Origin: Caballeronia glathei
Lineage (GTDB): Bacteria; Pseudomonadota; Gammaproteobacteria; Burkholderiales; Burkholderiaceae
Length of the DNA: 64,000 nucleotides
Reading direction: 5' to 3'
NCBI RefSeq assembly: GCF_000698595.1
Contig: NZ_JFHC01000013.1
Span: 1 to 64,000, forward strand
The notes under the pieces are model-generated. The model saw only the letters and a list, made by a program, of their open reading frames with translations, searched no databases and was not told the DNA's origin. Position 1 is the stretch's first letter. Each line of letters opens with the position of its first letter. Positions 53,450 to 61,616 of this stretch are shown piece by piece. Both the position numbers and the translations under genes were made by a program.

Positions 53450-53719
53450 ATGAGAAAAAGCACCGAGACACTCAGCTTTCCCAACCCGAGCCGCAGCTAT
53501 GACTCCGCGAGACATTGCGTGTGTTTCTGGGGCTACGACAATTCGCGCGAGATTTCTTTTCTGGTCGACGACGAGTCGCTGACGAAGCTGAACCCCGATA
53601 TGGGGGCGGGCGAAACCGCGCTGCTCGCGACGTTCGACCGAAACCGCGAGCGAATTCTGGGGCTGGCCAAGAGCGCTTATACCGGCGGCCCCCAGAACAG
53701 ATATGCGATTCACGTTTAA
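53450..53719 (+). CDS. DUF1488 family protein
   Basis: 89 residues. FPNPSRSYDSARHCVCFWGYDNSREISFLVDDESL at about 10-44, then AGETALLATFDRNRERI and RYAIHV, which match the DUF1488 pattern (FPNPSRSYD... VRFWGHD... ISFFV... L...FD.NR). Such small soluble proteins are widespread in Burkholderiaceae without a known role. The start is directly adjacent to the previous stop. Confidence 0.8.
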   Translation: MRKSTETLSFPNPSRSYDSARHCVCFWGYDNSREISFLVDDESLTKLNPDMGAGETALLATFDRNRERILGLAKSAYTGGPQNRYAIHV

Positions 53720-53896
53720 GGTCGCAAACCGGGGATACTGGGTATTCGGGGCATGCGCATCGTCGGCGGCTGGTTCGGTTCGCCCGCTGCTTGCACGATT
53801 CCAGGGCATGGCGAGGCGCCGATCGTTTTCCGAAAGAGTTGGATGAGAGGTCGAAGCGGGCCCATACTAAGCTTTGGAAAATCGACTGGGGATGTC

Positions 53897-54103
53897 ATGT
53901 GGACTTGCATACGATGCGAAGCGAAGGTTCTGGATTCCGATGCCGAGCCCGCAGTCGACAGCTTTGGTTGCTATTTTGTTTGTAGGCGTTGCTCACGCCG
54001 CAACACGCTCATCAATGCGTCGAGCACCGGCACAATCGTGCTGATACAGGCACCCGACAAGAAGCCGCGATGGATTGCCCGAAACGCACTGCTGTTTCCG
54101 TGA
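53897..54103 (+). CDS. Small zinc-ribbon protein
   Basis: 68 residues from ATG 53897 with GGGGA upstream. It begins [20 protein letters not shown], and a second CxxC lies in [14 protein letters not shown]. The C-I-R-C and C-R-R-C pairs, 24 residues apart, form a zinc-ribbon layout. The rest is a short beta-rich tail ending in NALLFP. It could bind nucleic acid or be part of a larger complex. The cold-shock gene follows 110 bases later. No specific family recognised. Confidence 0.6.
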   Translation: MWTCIRCEAKVLDSDAEPAVDSFGCYFVCRRCSRRNTLINASSTGTIVLIQAPDKKPRWIARNALLFP

Positions 54104-54213
54104 CCGGCTTCGCTGTATGCATTACCTGCGTTGGTCGGCCGAGCGCATCGCATCCCGGTCGCCCGTTAAGAACGGAACATGCGATGCGATACAACACACT
54201 TACGGGAACGATA

Positions 54214-54417
54214 ATGGCAACAGGTACGGTCAAGTGGTTCAACGATGCGAAGGGATTCGGTTTTATCACGCCCGACGAAGGGGGCGATGACCTGTTCGCC
54301 CATTTCTCGGAGATTCGCGCAGAAGGATTCAAGTCGCTGCAAGAGAACCAGAAGGTGAGTTTCGAGGCGAGAAGCGGACCGAAGGGACTGCAGGCATCGA
54401 ATATCCAGCCGCTTTAA
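54214..54417 (+). CDS. CspA-family cold-shock protein
   Basis: 67 residues: [20 protein letters not shown] (RNP1-like KGFGFI), [10 protein letters not shown] (RNP2-like), and [13 protein letters not shown]. This is a single cold-shock domain of the normal length that binds single-stranded RNA and DNA and acts as an RNA chaperone. The start is ATG 54214; an in-frame ATG further upstream is less likely. A strong Rho-independent terminator follows at 54449. Beta-proteobacteria carry several such genes. Confidence 0.95.
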   Translation: MATGTVKWFNDAKGFGFITPDEGGDDLFAHFSEIRAEGFKSLQENQKVSFEARSGPKGLQASNIQPL

Positions 54418-54448
54418 GCTACGCGGCACGCGAGTTGCAAAAGTTCTG

Positions 54449-54472
54449 GCCCGCTGATGCGGGCATTTTTTT
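54449..54472 (+). terminator. Rho-independent terminator of the cold-shock gene
   Basis: GCCCGC (54449-54454), loop TGAT, GCGGGC (54459-54464), then A and a run of seven T. It lies about 30 bases after the stop codon. Confidence 0.88.
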
Positions 54473-54574
54473 CGATTGTCCACGAAGGACTAATCTTTCC
54501 TCCGTCCGCCGGTCTGGTGGTCAAGGCGGAGGATCACTGGAATGGACGGGCCGCAGAGGGCTAGCGCTGTTATG

Positions 54575-54735
54575 AAGGGCGCCTGGCACGCGAGACGGTA
54601 TCGTGAAAAAGGCATTTCTCGACGCTACTCGAAGCGGCAGACGCGCCGTTCTGCAAATGGTTCGAAGGCGGCAAACTCAAGGCCGGTGCAAAGCTTGCGC
54701 TACTGCGCCAACCGGGACGGCGAGGGTCAGTCAAA
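54575..54735 (+). pseudogene. Decayed acetyl-CoA synthetase (acs) N-terminal fragment
   Basis: One frame reads ARETVS, then a stop in place of the conserved Trp, and KKAF. After a frame change LLEAADAPFCKWFEGGKLK (about 54629-54683) matches the acetyl-CoA synthetase segment DESNAPFYKWFEDGKLN. No further homology follows, and the frame ends at 54738. At least one stop and one frameshift in about 40 codons mark it as a relic. It belongs to the opposite end of the protein from the relic at 16296-16530. Confidence 0.5.
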
Positions 54736-54895
54736 GTTGTAGAGTAAGCACGAATGCTAAATCCAAGCCCCCGGGAATATAGCTTGCTTACCTGAGCCAT
54801 TCAGCGCACTGTGGAGAGGTCCGATGCACCTGACCGCCGAATTGCATCGACATTCTGATTTCCATGACGGTCGACGCCGCGCTTAGGAGCGGACG

Positions 54896-55168
54896 ATGAC
54901 AACCTGCACTTTGCAATATCGCGGGCACGAACTCCGTGGCTCTTCTGTGCAGGTCTTCCCAGCGCCGGAGAATCCGTTCGCAACGGGCCCGAAGCAGTTC
55001 ACCTCTGTCGTCCAAATCGACTCGATTCCCTCGGGCTGTGCTCTCCCGAGACGCTATCGCACACAGTTCGGCAATGACAATCCCGTCAGCGCCGCCGAGG
55101 CACTCGATCTGGCGATGCAGTATGGGAAGGACATCGTCGACGGCAAGGTTCAGGCTCGCGGTTTGTAA
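54896..55168 (+). CDS. Small hypothetical protein, 90 residues
   Basis: MTTCTLQYRGHELRGSSVQV, then FPAPENPFATGPKQFTSVVQI and AAEALDLAMQYGKDIVDGKV. It resembles the protein at 55515-55799 in plan: a YRG-x-E opening, a central beta region, and an alanine-rich helix ending (Y)(A/G)(E/K)xxxDG. Probably soluble, no signal. This is a small family seen in Burkholderia; name not recalled. The ribosome site GGAGCGG lies just upstream. Confidence 0.55.
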   Translation: MTTCTLQYRGHELRGSSVQVFPAPENPFATGPKQFTSVVQIDSIPSGCALPRRYRTQFGNDNPVSAAEALDLAMQYGKDIVDGKVQARGL

Positions 55169-55238
55169 CGCCGCGCCCGTCGCGCGCTGCTTACCGCAGT
55201 CAGGCGGGAAAAACCCGCCTCTAAACTGGAGCAGGAAA

Positions 55239-55457
55239 ATGATAATCGACATCATCGATGGCGAGGTGAGCCAGGGCGAGCTCGCTGAGCGCAAGAATCA
55301 GCGCTATGCCGCAGACGCCGCGACCGACGATGGAATGCGTGGCCTGCCTGACGACGCGGCCGGCGCGTATGGATTGCAGAGAACGGTGCCGATGCGATGG
55401 ACAGCGCATCCGGGACGATCAATGGGTGCAGGCGCCGGCGTGATGCATTCGAGGTAA
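55239..55457 (+). CDS. Small hypothetical protein, 72 residues
   Basis: ATG 55239 with GGAGCAGGAAA directly upstream. The product begins MIIDIIDGEVSQGELAERKN, has an acidic middle, and ends with a Gly-rich tail. No known motif, no signal. The strong ribosome site and flanking genes of similar size on the same strand support it as a gene. Role unknown. Confidence 0.45.
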   Translation: MIIDIIDGEVSQGELAERKNQRYAADAATDDGMRGLPDDAAGAYGLQRTVPMRWTAHPGRSMGAGAGVMHSR

Positions 55458-55514
55458 GCAATTGATGTCGCGACACGATGGCAATTCCGAAACGGCCTTA
55501 CGAAGGACACGACC

Positions 55515-55799
55515 ATGAACGACGAAACCCCGCGGAGCTATCGGGGGCTTGAGATTTATCCGCTGGTCTACCCGCACACGCCTCGCAGCCCTGGCGGCAC
55601 CATCCACTATGACGAAGGCTTCGATGCGTCGGTCAGGATATCCCGGCCTGGAAAAGACGCGGCAGCGGCGGCAAGCCGCATTTTTCGTGTCCCCGCACGG
55701 GTTCCATTTAGCGGAGCGGGCGAGGCGCGCCTTGCGTCGGCGCGTTACGCAGAGCGTTTGATTGATGGCCAGATCGACGGTGAATCCATCGCCATCTAA
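55515..55799 (+). CDS. Small hypothetical protein, 94 residues, related to 54896
   Basis: MNDETPRSYRGLEIYPLVYP, TIHYDEGFDASVRISRPGKD, then a closing helix ARLASARYAERLIDGQIDGE. The YRG-x-E start and the IDG end are shared with the 54896 product. Soluble-looking. The upstream GAAGGACACGACC contains AAGGA. No function known. The next gene on this strand is 910 bases away. Confidence 0.55.
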   Translation: MNDETPRSYRGLEIYPLVYPHTPRSPGGTIHYDEGFDASVRISRPGKDAAAAASRIFRVPARVPFSGAGEARLASARYAERLIDGQIDGESIAI

Positions 55800-56709
55800 T
55801 GAAGCGATCGATGGCGGAGAGACCGGGTATCGGTTGACGAAGTCGGCAGTGCATTGAAGCGGCAGCCCGGCCAGCGAACACTGGCCGCGGAACACCGCGG
55901 GCCAAAGTACCCGGCACTACCGCGTCTGCACATGAGCCTTGCGATCGGGGCGCTGCAAGCGGTCTCTGATGCCGACGTCACCGGCTGGTGACTTGACCTC
56001 TATTTCTCACCTATATCGACGCTGCGGGCTGGATCACCGGGTCGGTGATTGAAACTGATCCGCTGGTAGGGTCATTTTGCGAGCGGACATGCCATCCGCG
56101 CTTCAGCGGACATCGCTACATGCGCAGACCGGACAGACCTGGCTGCTCTGCCGAACGCGGATAGCGAAGAGAATGCCAATCCCCACACGAAGTTTGCGGG
56201 TGACCATTCGATGGATGTCCGATTATTCGGTGCATGCACGCCGGACTCGCGCAGAACGCGCGTTCGCGCCCCGAATTGGTGCGCTCGCGCCAAAACGTCT
56301 CGGCGTCATGCCGTTCGCCGCACCCGCACTGTTGCGCCTCTTTGGGTCAATCGGCCGCTTACGCCCGCTGCGCGGACGCATTGTTCGTATGATGGAGGCG
56401 CGCAACGCCACGAAATAGAATTGGCATGAAAGCTGCGTAAGCTGCGATGGCATTTGGTTGCCGCACGCCAGGAGTGGCGCCGCGGCACTTGCATCGCACG
56501 CTTGAAATTGCCAGATGGCGGGAAACAGGCCACGGCGCATGCGCGTGATGAGGGCCTCGGGGATCGGGCGATGGTGCTTGCCGCCAGGACGCGGGAAGGA
56601 ACGCGGCCGGTGCGCCGCCGCGGCGAGAGCAATCGGGTGGTGTGACCCGGGAGGCGATTGCGAGTGCAACCAAAAGTAAGACGGGCCGCCAGCCCGGGAT
56701 GCACTTCAC
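55800..56709. other. Gap of about 910 bases without a supported gene
   Basis: Frames on both strands are short and overlap each other, with no ribosome site and no motif. The last 100 bases should contain the promoter of the ATP-grasp operon. Nothing repetitive was seen. Confidence 0.4.
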
Positions 56710-58197
56710 ATGGACGACCGGTTAATGACGCAAGCTTTCTTCAACGAAATGTTCGAGCGCTGCGATCTGCAGGCAGCCGGCGTATCGGCGGCGGCGTTTC
56801 GCGGTACGGGCGCTCCGCGCACGCATTATCGCGAGTTCATCGACTGGCTGAGCGCGCAGAGCGACCAGCAGATCCGCAACAAGCGCGCGGAGGCGGACCT
56901 GAACTTCCGGCGCGTCGGGATCACCTTCGCGGTGTATGGCGCGAAGGACGAGCCGGGCGTCGATCCGGAGCGGACCATTCCCTTCGACGTGATCCCGCGC
57001 ATCTTTCCCGCCGTCGAATGGGCCGCGCTCGAGCGCGGGCTGCGGCAGCGGGTGAACGCGCTGAACCGCTTCATCCACGACGTCTACCACAGGCAGGAGA
57101 TTATCCGCGCGGGCATCATCCCGGCCGAGCAGATCCTCGACAACGCACAGTACCGGCCCGAGATGAACGGCGTGAAGGTGGTGCGCGACATCTACGCGCA
57201 CATCGCGGGCATCGATATCGTGCGGGCGGGGCAGGGCGAGTTCTACGTGCTGGAGGACAACCTGCGCGTGCCCTCCGGCGTGTCGTACATGCTCGAGAAC
57301 CGCAAGATGATGATGCGGCTCTTCCCCGATCTCTTTTCGCGCAACCGCGTGGCGCCCGTCGCGCACTATCCGGACCTGCTGCTCGACGCGCTGCGCGCAG
57401 CAGCACCCGAAGGTTCCGACAATCCGGGCATCGTCGTGCTCACGCCGGGCATGTACAACTCCGCGTACTTCGAGCATGCGTTTCTCGCGCAACAGATGGG
57501 CGTGGAGCTCGTGGAGGGGCAAGACCTCTTCGTCGAGAACGACTACGTATACATGCGCACCACGCAGGGGCCGCAGCGCGTGGATGTGATCTATCGCCGC
57601 CTCGACGACGACTTTCTCGACCCGCTCGTGTTCCGCCCGGATTCGACGCTCGGCGTGCCGGGCCTGATTTCGGCGTATCGCGCGGGCAACGTGTCGCTCT
57701 GCAACGCGGTCGGCACCGGCATTGCCGACGACAAGTCGATCTACCCGTACGTTCCCGACATGATCCGGTTCTACCTCGGCGAGGAGCCGATCCTCAAGAA
57801 CGTGCCGACCTGGATGTGCCGCAAGGCCGACGACCTGAAGCACGTGCTCGATCATCTGCCTGAACTCGTCGTCAAGGAGACGCACGGGGCGGGCGGCTAC
57901 GGCATGCTGGTCGGTCCGGCGTCGAGCGCGGCCGAGATCGAGGCGTTTCGCGCGGCGCTCGTCGCCAACCCGGACAAGTACATCGCACAGCCGACGCTCG
58001 CGCTCTCCACGTGTCCGACCTACGTCGAAGCCGGCATTGCGCCGCGCCACATCGACTTGCGTCCGTTCGTGCTGTCGGGCCATGATGTCCGCATGGTGCC
58101 GGGCGGCCTCACGCGCGTCGCGCTGCGCGAAGGCTCGCTTGTGGTGAATTCGTCGCAGGGAGGCGGCACGAAGGACACCTGGGTGCTCGAGCGCTGA
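56710..58197 (+). CDS. Circularly permuted type 2 ATP-grasp protein
   Basis: 495 residues. Family hallmarks (COG2308 type) are YREFIDWLSAQSDQQIRNKRAEADLNFRRVGITFAVYG near the N-terminus, FIHDVYHRQEIIRAGIIP, YVLEDNLRVPSGVSYMLENR, DVIYRRLDDDFLDPLVFRPDS, VVKETHGAGGYGMLVGP and LRPFVLSGHD. The ATP-grasp fold is permuted relative to D-Ala ligase and glutathione synthetase. It probably forms a peptide or amide bond using ATP. The alpha-E gene starts 55 bases downstream. The start is taken as the ATG at 56710; ATG 56725 is possible. Confidence 0.92.
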   Translation: MDDRLMTQAFFNEMFERCDLQAAGVSAAAFRGTGAPRTHYREFIDWLSAQSDQQIRNKRAEADLNFRRVGITFAVYGAKDEPGVDPERTIPFDVIPRIFPAVEWAALERGLRQRVNALNRFIHDVYHRQEIIRAGIIPAEQILDNAQYRPEMNGVKVVRDIYAHIAGIDIVRAGQGEFYVLEDNLRVPSGVSYMLENRKMMMRLFPDLFSRNRVAPVAHYPDLLLDALRAAAPEGSDNPGIVVLTPGMYNSAYFEHAFLAQQMGVELVEGQDLFVENDYVYMRTTQGPQRVDVIYRRLDDDFLDPLVFRPDSTLGVPGLISAYRAGNVSLCNAVGTGIADDKSIYPYVPDMIRFYLGEEPILKNVPTWMCRKADDLKHVLDHLPELVVKETHGAGGYGMLVGPASSAAEIEAFRAALVANPDKYIAQPTLALSTCPTYVEAGIAPRHIDLRPFVLSGHDVRMVPGGLTRVALREGSLVVNSSQGGGTKDTWVLER

Positions 58198-58252
58198 AGC
58201 CCGCCGCACATCGACTAAAAGCAACTAGAAGCAACAAGAACCGGGAGCACCC

Positions 58253-59293
58253 ATGCTGAGCCGTACCGCGGATCATCTCTTCTGGATGGCGCGCTACACC
58301 GAGCGCGCCGAAAACACAGCCCGGATGCTCGACGCGAACTACCAGTTATCGCTGCTGCCGCAATCCGACGAATACGCGGAACTCGGCTGGCGCGCGATGC
58401 TGTCGATCTCCGAGCTCTCCGGCGTCTATGCGGCCGGGCATCAGGGCATGAAAAGCCGCGACGTGATCGATTTCATGGCGCGTGATGCGTCGAATCCGTC
58501 ATCGATCGTGAATTGCCTGCGCGCCGCTCGCGAGAACACGCGCGCCGTGCGCAGCTCGACGAACAGCGAGCTGTGGGAAAGCCTCAATACGACCTGGCTC
58601 GAATGCCAGCGCCTGCTCGCCGGCGGCATCCTGGAGCGCGACCCGTACGAATTCTTCGAGTGGGTCAAGTTCCGCTCGCACCTGTCGCGCGGCGTGCAGC
58701 TTGGCACGCTCGTGAAGGACGACGCGTTCTGGTTCATGCGCCTCGGCACGTTCATCGAGCGCGCCGACAACACCGCGCGCATCCTCGACGTGAAGTTCGA
58801 GATGCTCGAGCAGCGCGCCGACACTTCCGCCCAGCCGTTCGACTACTACCACTGGACCGCCGTGCTGCGCTCCGTGTCGGGCTTCGAGGTATACCGCAAG
58901 GTCTATCGCGACGTCATCACGCCGGAGCGCGTTGCAGGCCTCCTGATCCTGTACGGTGACTGGCCGCGCTCGCTCGCGGCGAGCATCGCGGAGGTGGAGC
59001 AACTGATCGGCCGCGTGGCGTACGGGCGCGCCAGCGAAACGGCGCGGCTCGCCGCGCAACTGTCCGCCGAACTGCGCGACGGCCGCATCCAGAACATCCT
59101 GAAGGGGGGGCTGCACGCATACCTCGTCGATTTCCTTGCGCGCGTGAACGACCTGGCGAGCCGCATCAGCCGCGACTTCCTCGTGCCGCTCGCGCCGCCG
59201 AAGCCGGCCACGCAGACGCAGTCCGGCGAGAGCCAGACGCAGACGCAATCGGGCGAGAGCCAGACGCAGACGGCCGGCGTTGCGGTCCGCTAG
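58253..59293 (+). CDS. Alpha-E domain protein
   Basis: 346 residues. MLSRTADHLFWMARYTERAENTARMLDANYQLSLLP is the start of the all-helical alpha-E domain (COG2307), followed by FWFMRLGTFIERADNTARILDVKFEML and FLARVNDLASRISRDFLVP. The two RAxNTAR motifs repeat, so the domain contains an internal duplication. It always occurs with the permuted ATP-grasp protein and probably helps it, perhaps as a scaffold or as part of a peptide ligase complex. The last 30 residues are QTQSGES-type repeats. Confidence 0.9.
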   Translation: MLSRTADHLFWMARYTERAENTARMLDANYQLSLLPQSDEYAELGWRAMLSISELSGVYAAGHQGMKSRDVIDFMARDASNPSSIVNCLRAARENTRAVRSSTNSELWESLNTTWLECQRLLAGGILERDPYEFFEWVKFRSHLSRGVQLGTLVKDDAFWFMRLGTFIERADNTARILDVKFEMLEQRADTSAQPFDYYHWTAVLRSVSGFEVYRKVYRDVITPERVAGLLILYGDWPRSLAASIAEVEQLIGRVAYGRASETARLAAQLSAELRDGRIQNILKGGLHAYLVDFLARVNDLASRISRDFLVPLAPPKPATQTQSGESQTQTQSGESQTQTAGVAVR

Positions 59294-59339
59294 AGCGCAC
59301 CGGTTGCCGGTCCGTATTCGCGATGAAGGCGTGTGACGC

Positions 59340-60143
59340 TCACTGCGGCTCGCACACCACCCGGAAACGGGTCAGGATCGACGTGCCGAACGTGTTGCTG
59401 ATCGCGACGTCGGCGGCATCTCGCCCGCGCGCCATCAGGATGCGTCCGGTTCGCGGCGCGTTGTTGCGCGGGTCGAAGGTCTGCCACGTATTGCCGAGGT
59501 ACGCCTCGAACCAGGCGCAGAAGTCCATCGGCGCATAGGGCGGAGGCAGGCCGACGTCGCTGATATAGCCCGTGCAGTAGCGCGCCGGGATGTTCATCGC
59601 GCGGCATAGCGCGACCCCGAGATGCGCGTAGTCGCGGCATACACCCGCGCCTTCACGGTAGGTCTCGCAGGCGGTCTTGGTCGGGCGCGCGCAGTTGTAG
59701 TCGAAGCGGATGTGCCGGTGCACGAAGTCGCAGATCGCGTTCACGCGCGCGCGCCCGAGCGGGGCGTGGCCGAACATGCGCCAGGCGTCGTTGGAGAGGA
59801 GGTCGGTTTCACAGTAGCGGCTGCCGAGCAGGAACTGCATGCACTCGTCGGGGAGTTCCTCGATCGAATGCTGGTAGCCGTCGGGCTCGGGCAGTTCGGG
59901 GCCGGGCGGCACGTCGAACACCGCGACGGACGAGAGCGCCAGTTGGCCCGCCGGCGCGGTGAGCCGCGTGCAGAGATTGCCGAACGAGTCGCAGTATTGC
60001 CGCAGCGGGACGAACGGATTGGTGTCGATGTGTTCCGGCACGATCACGTCCCGCGCGCGCGAGAAGTGCGTGTTGAGCATCAGCAGCATCGGCGTGGGCT
60101 GCGCACACTGATACACGAGTTCATAACCAACACGGAGTTTCAT
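59340..60143 (-). CDS. Transglutaminase-like protein with an altered catalytic His site
   Basis: 267 residues (COG1305 type). The N-terminal beta domain starts MKLRVGYELVYQCAQPTPML. The transglutaminase core has the nucleophile Cys169 in REGAGVCRDYAHLGVALCRAMNIPARYCTGY and Asp224 in QTFDPRNN. The expected catalytic His in the DFHAWFEAYL position is Cys209 (MDFCAWFEAYLG). The start at 60143 follows the family start; a longer frame upstream has no support. It is convergent with the alpha-E gene and linked to it in many genomes. It would cleave or cross-link peptides, if active. Confidence 0.88.
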   Translation of the reverse strand: MKLRVGYELVYQCAQPTPMLLMLNTHFSRARDVIVPEHIDTNPFVPLRQYCDSFGNLCTRLTAPAGQLALSSVAVFDVPPGPELPEPDGYQHSIEELPDECMQFLLGSRYCETDLLSNDAWRMFGHAPLGRARVNAICDFVHRHIRFDYNCARPTKTACETYREGAGVCRDYAHLGVALCRAMNIPARYCTGYISDVGLPPPYAPMDFCAWFEAYLGNTWQTFDPRNNAPRTGRILMARGRDAADVAISNTFGTSILTRFRVVCEPQ

Positions 60144-60243
60144 CGGTTTGACCTTTCCCGGGTGTACAACGTCCACATTGCGAAGTCCGGAAGGACGGCC
60201 GTTCGCGACTGCCGCCATCGGGCGCCTGTGCGCCGGCCGCGCG

Positions 60244-61353
60244 TCAGGGGCGCGTCGCCGGGGGCTCGCTGGTTTGCTTGGGCATCGGTTCGTCCGGCGT
60301 GGCGGCACTGGCGATCACCTTATGAACGAAACGCAGCTTGTCGATCACCCTCGGCGCGAGCGTGAACGGGTAGGCATCGGCAAGTCCGAGGCTGCGGTTC
60401 AGGCTGTTCAGCGCATAGGTCAGCGGAAACCAGCGCTTCATCAGGTTGTCGAAGGTCTCGTTCTCGATCGGCGTGCTGTCGGTGAGGGTCGGCTCGTTGC
60501 GCGCATCCGGGTTCAGTTCGAGCCCGCAGGCGGCGGCCGTGTCGATCGTGTCGACGATATGAAGGTAGTGCGCCCACGTCTCCGCCCAGTCTTCCCACGG
60601 ATGGGTCGTCGCGTAGGCGCTCACGTACGACTTGTCCCAGTCGGCGGGCGGCCCTTCCTCGTAGTGCGTCTGAAGCGCCGTGGCGTAGTCGGCGCGCTCG
60701 TCGCCGAACAGTTCGCGAAACGGCTCCTCCCACTTCGTCCCGGTGACGAGCCGGTCGAAGTAATAGTGGCCGATCTCGTGCCGGAAATGCCCGAGCAGCG
60801 TGCGGTACGGCTCGCCCATTTCCGCGCGGGTCCGCTCGCGGTGGGCGTCGTCCGCTTCCGCGATGTTCATGGTGATGAGGCCGTTGTCGTGTCCGGTGAG
60901 GATCTTCTCGCCGACGCCGCCGTCCTCCATGAACTCGAACTGCAGGCCCGTTTCGGGGTCGTCCTTGCGCGAGTCCACGTGCAGCCCGAGCGCGGCGAGC
61001 GCGTAAAGGAGCCGGCGCTTCGCTGTTTCGAGGCGATACCAGTACACGCGGTTCTCGGGGCGCGACAGGTTCGGAATCGTGTGGCTCAGGCTGCATGCGG
61101 GGCAGAGGACGTCGGCGGAATCGGCAGGGAGCATCCAGTTGCACACGTTCTCGACCGCGTAGTTGTTGCACTGCTTGTAGAGCGCGCCGTTCGCCGACGC
61201 ATGCAGGTTGCGCCAGACGCCTTCGCCCGCGGGCTCGAACGCGCATACCTCCGCCAGTTCGTGGACGTAGCCGAGCAGGGCGTCGCAGGACTCGCATTTC
61301 ACGTTTTCGAAGAAGACGTGCTGTTCGCATCGATCGCAATGAAACGTTTTCAT
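60244..61353 (-). CDS. Zinc-binding metallopeptidase-like protein (COG4307 type)
   Basis: 369 residues from ATG 61353. The N-terminal zinc ribbon has CDRCEQHVFFENVKCESCDALLGY (two CxxC), and a further CPAC lies near residue 88. The peptidase core carries LLGHFRHEIGHYYFDRLV (HExGH, about 195-212) and a downstream Glu/Asp-rich region (FGDERADYATAL; WEDWAETWAHYLHIVDTID). It fits the putative zinc-binding metallopeptidase family that travels with ATP-grasp and alpha-E genes. No signal peptide. The gene starts 264 bases from the large transglutaminase gene, in the opposite direction. Confidence 0.9.
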   Translation of the reverse strand: MKTFHCDRCEQHVFFENVKCESCDALLGYVHELAEVCAFEPAGEGVWRNLHASANGALYKQCNNYAVENVCNWMLPADSADVLCPACSLSHTIPNLSRPENRVYWYRLETAKRRLLYALAALGLHVDSRKDDPETGLQFEFMEDGGVGEKILTGHDNGLITMNIAEADDAHRERTRAEMGEPYRTLLGHFRHEIGHYYFDRLVTGTKWEEPFRELFGDERADYATALQTHYEEGPPADWDKSYVSAYATTHPWEDWAETWAHYLHIVDTIDTAAACGLELNPDARNEPTLTDSTPIENETFDNLMKRWFPLTYALNSLNRSLGLADAYPFTLAPRVIDKLRFVHKVIASAATPDEPMPKQTSEPPATRP

Positions 61354-61616
61354 GGTGGGCCGTGGGAGAAAGACAAGGACAGACCCGAACCCGTCAGCAA
61401 ACGACGTGCCAATCACGCCCTTGGCGGGTCGTGCGGCGTCGCGCAGACGGGTTCATCCGACAGGTTCACGTAAGCGAGGCCGGGGCTTCCGGCCGTCGGG
61501 CGGGCGCGGGGCGGACTTTGTGCCGTGCCCGGATGGTCCGCCGCTTGACCCGACGTACAATCCGCGATGGCGGCAACGGCATCGTCTCAATGATCTCATT
61601 CGTCCAGGAGCCAGGT

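Noticed and set aside
56722..58224. 500-codon minus-strand frame over the ATP-grasp gene
   Set aside because: Same reason: antisense shadow; the plus-strand protein has all family motifs.
60148..61473. 441-codon plus-strand frame over the metallopeptidase gene
   Set aside because: The minus-strand frame has zinc ligands and the HExGH motif, the plus-strand one has nothing.
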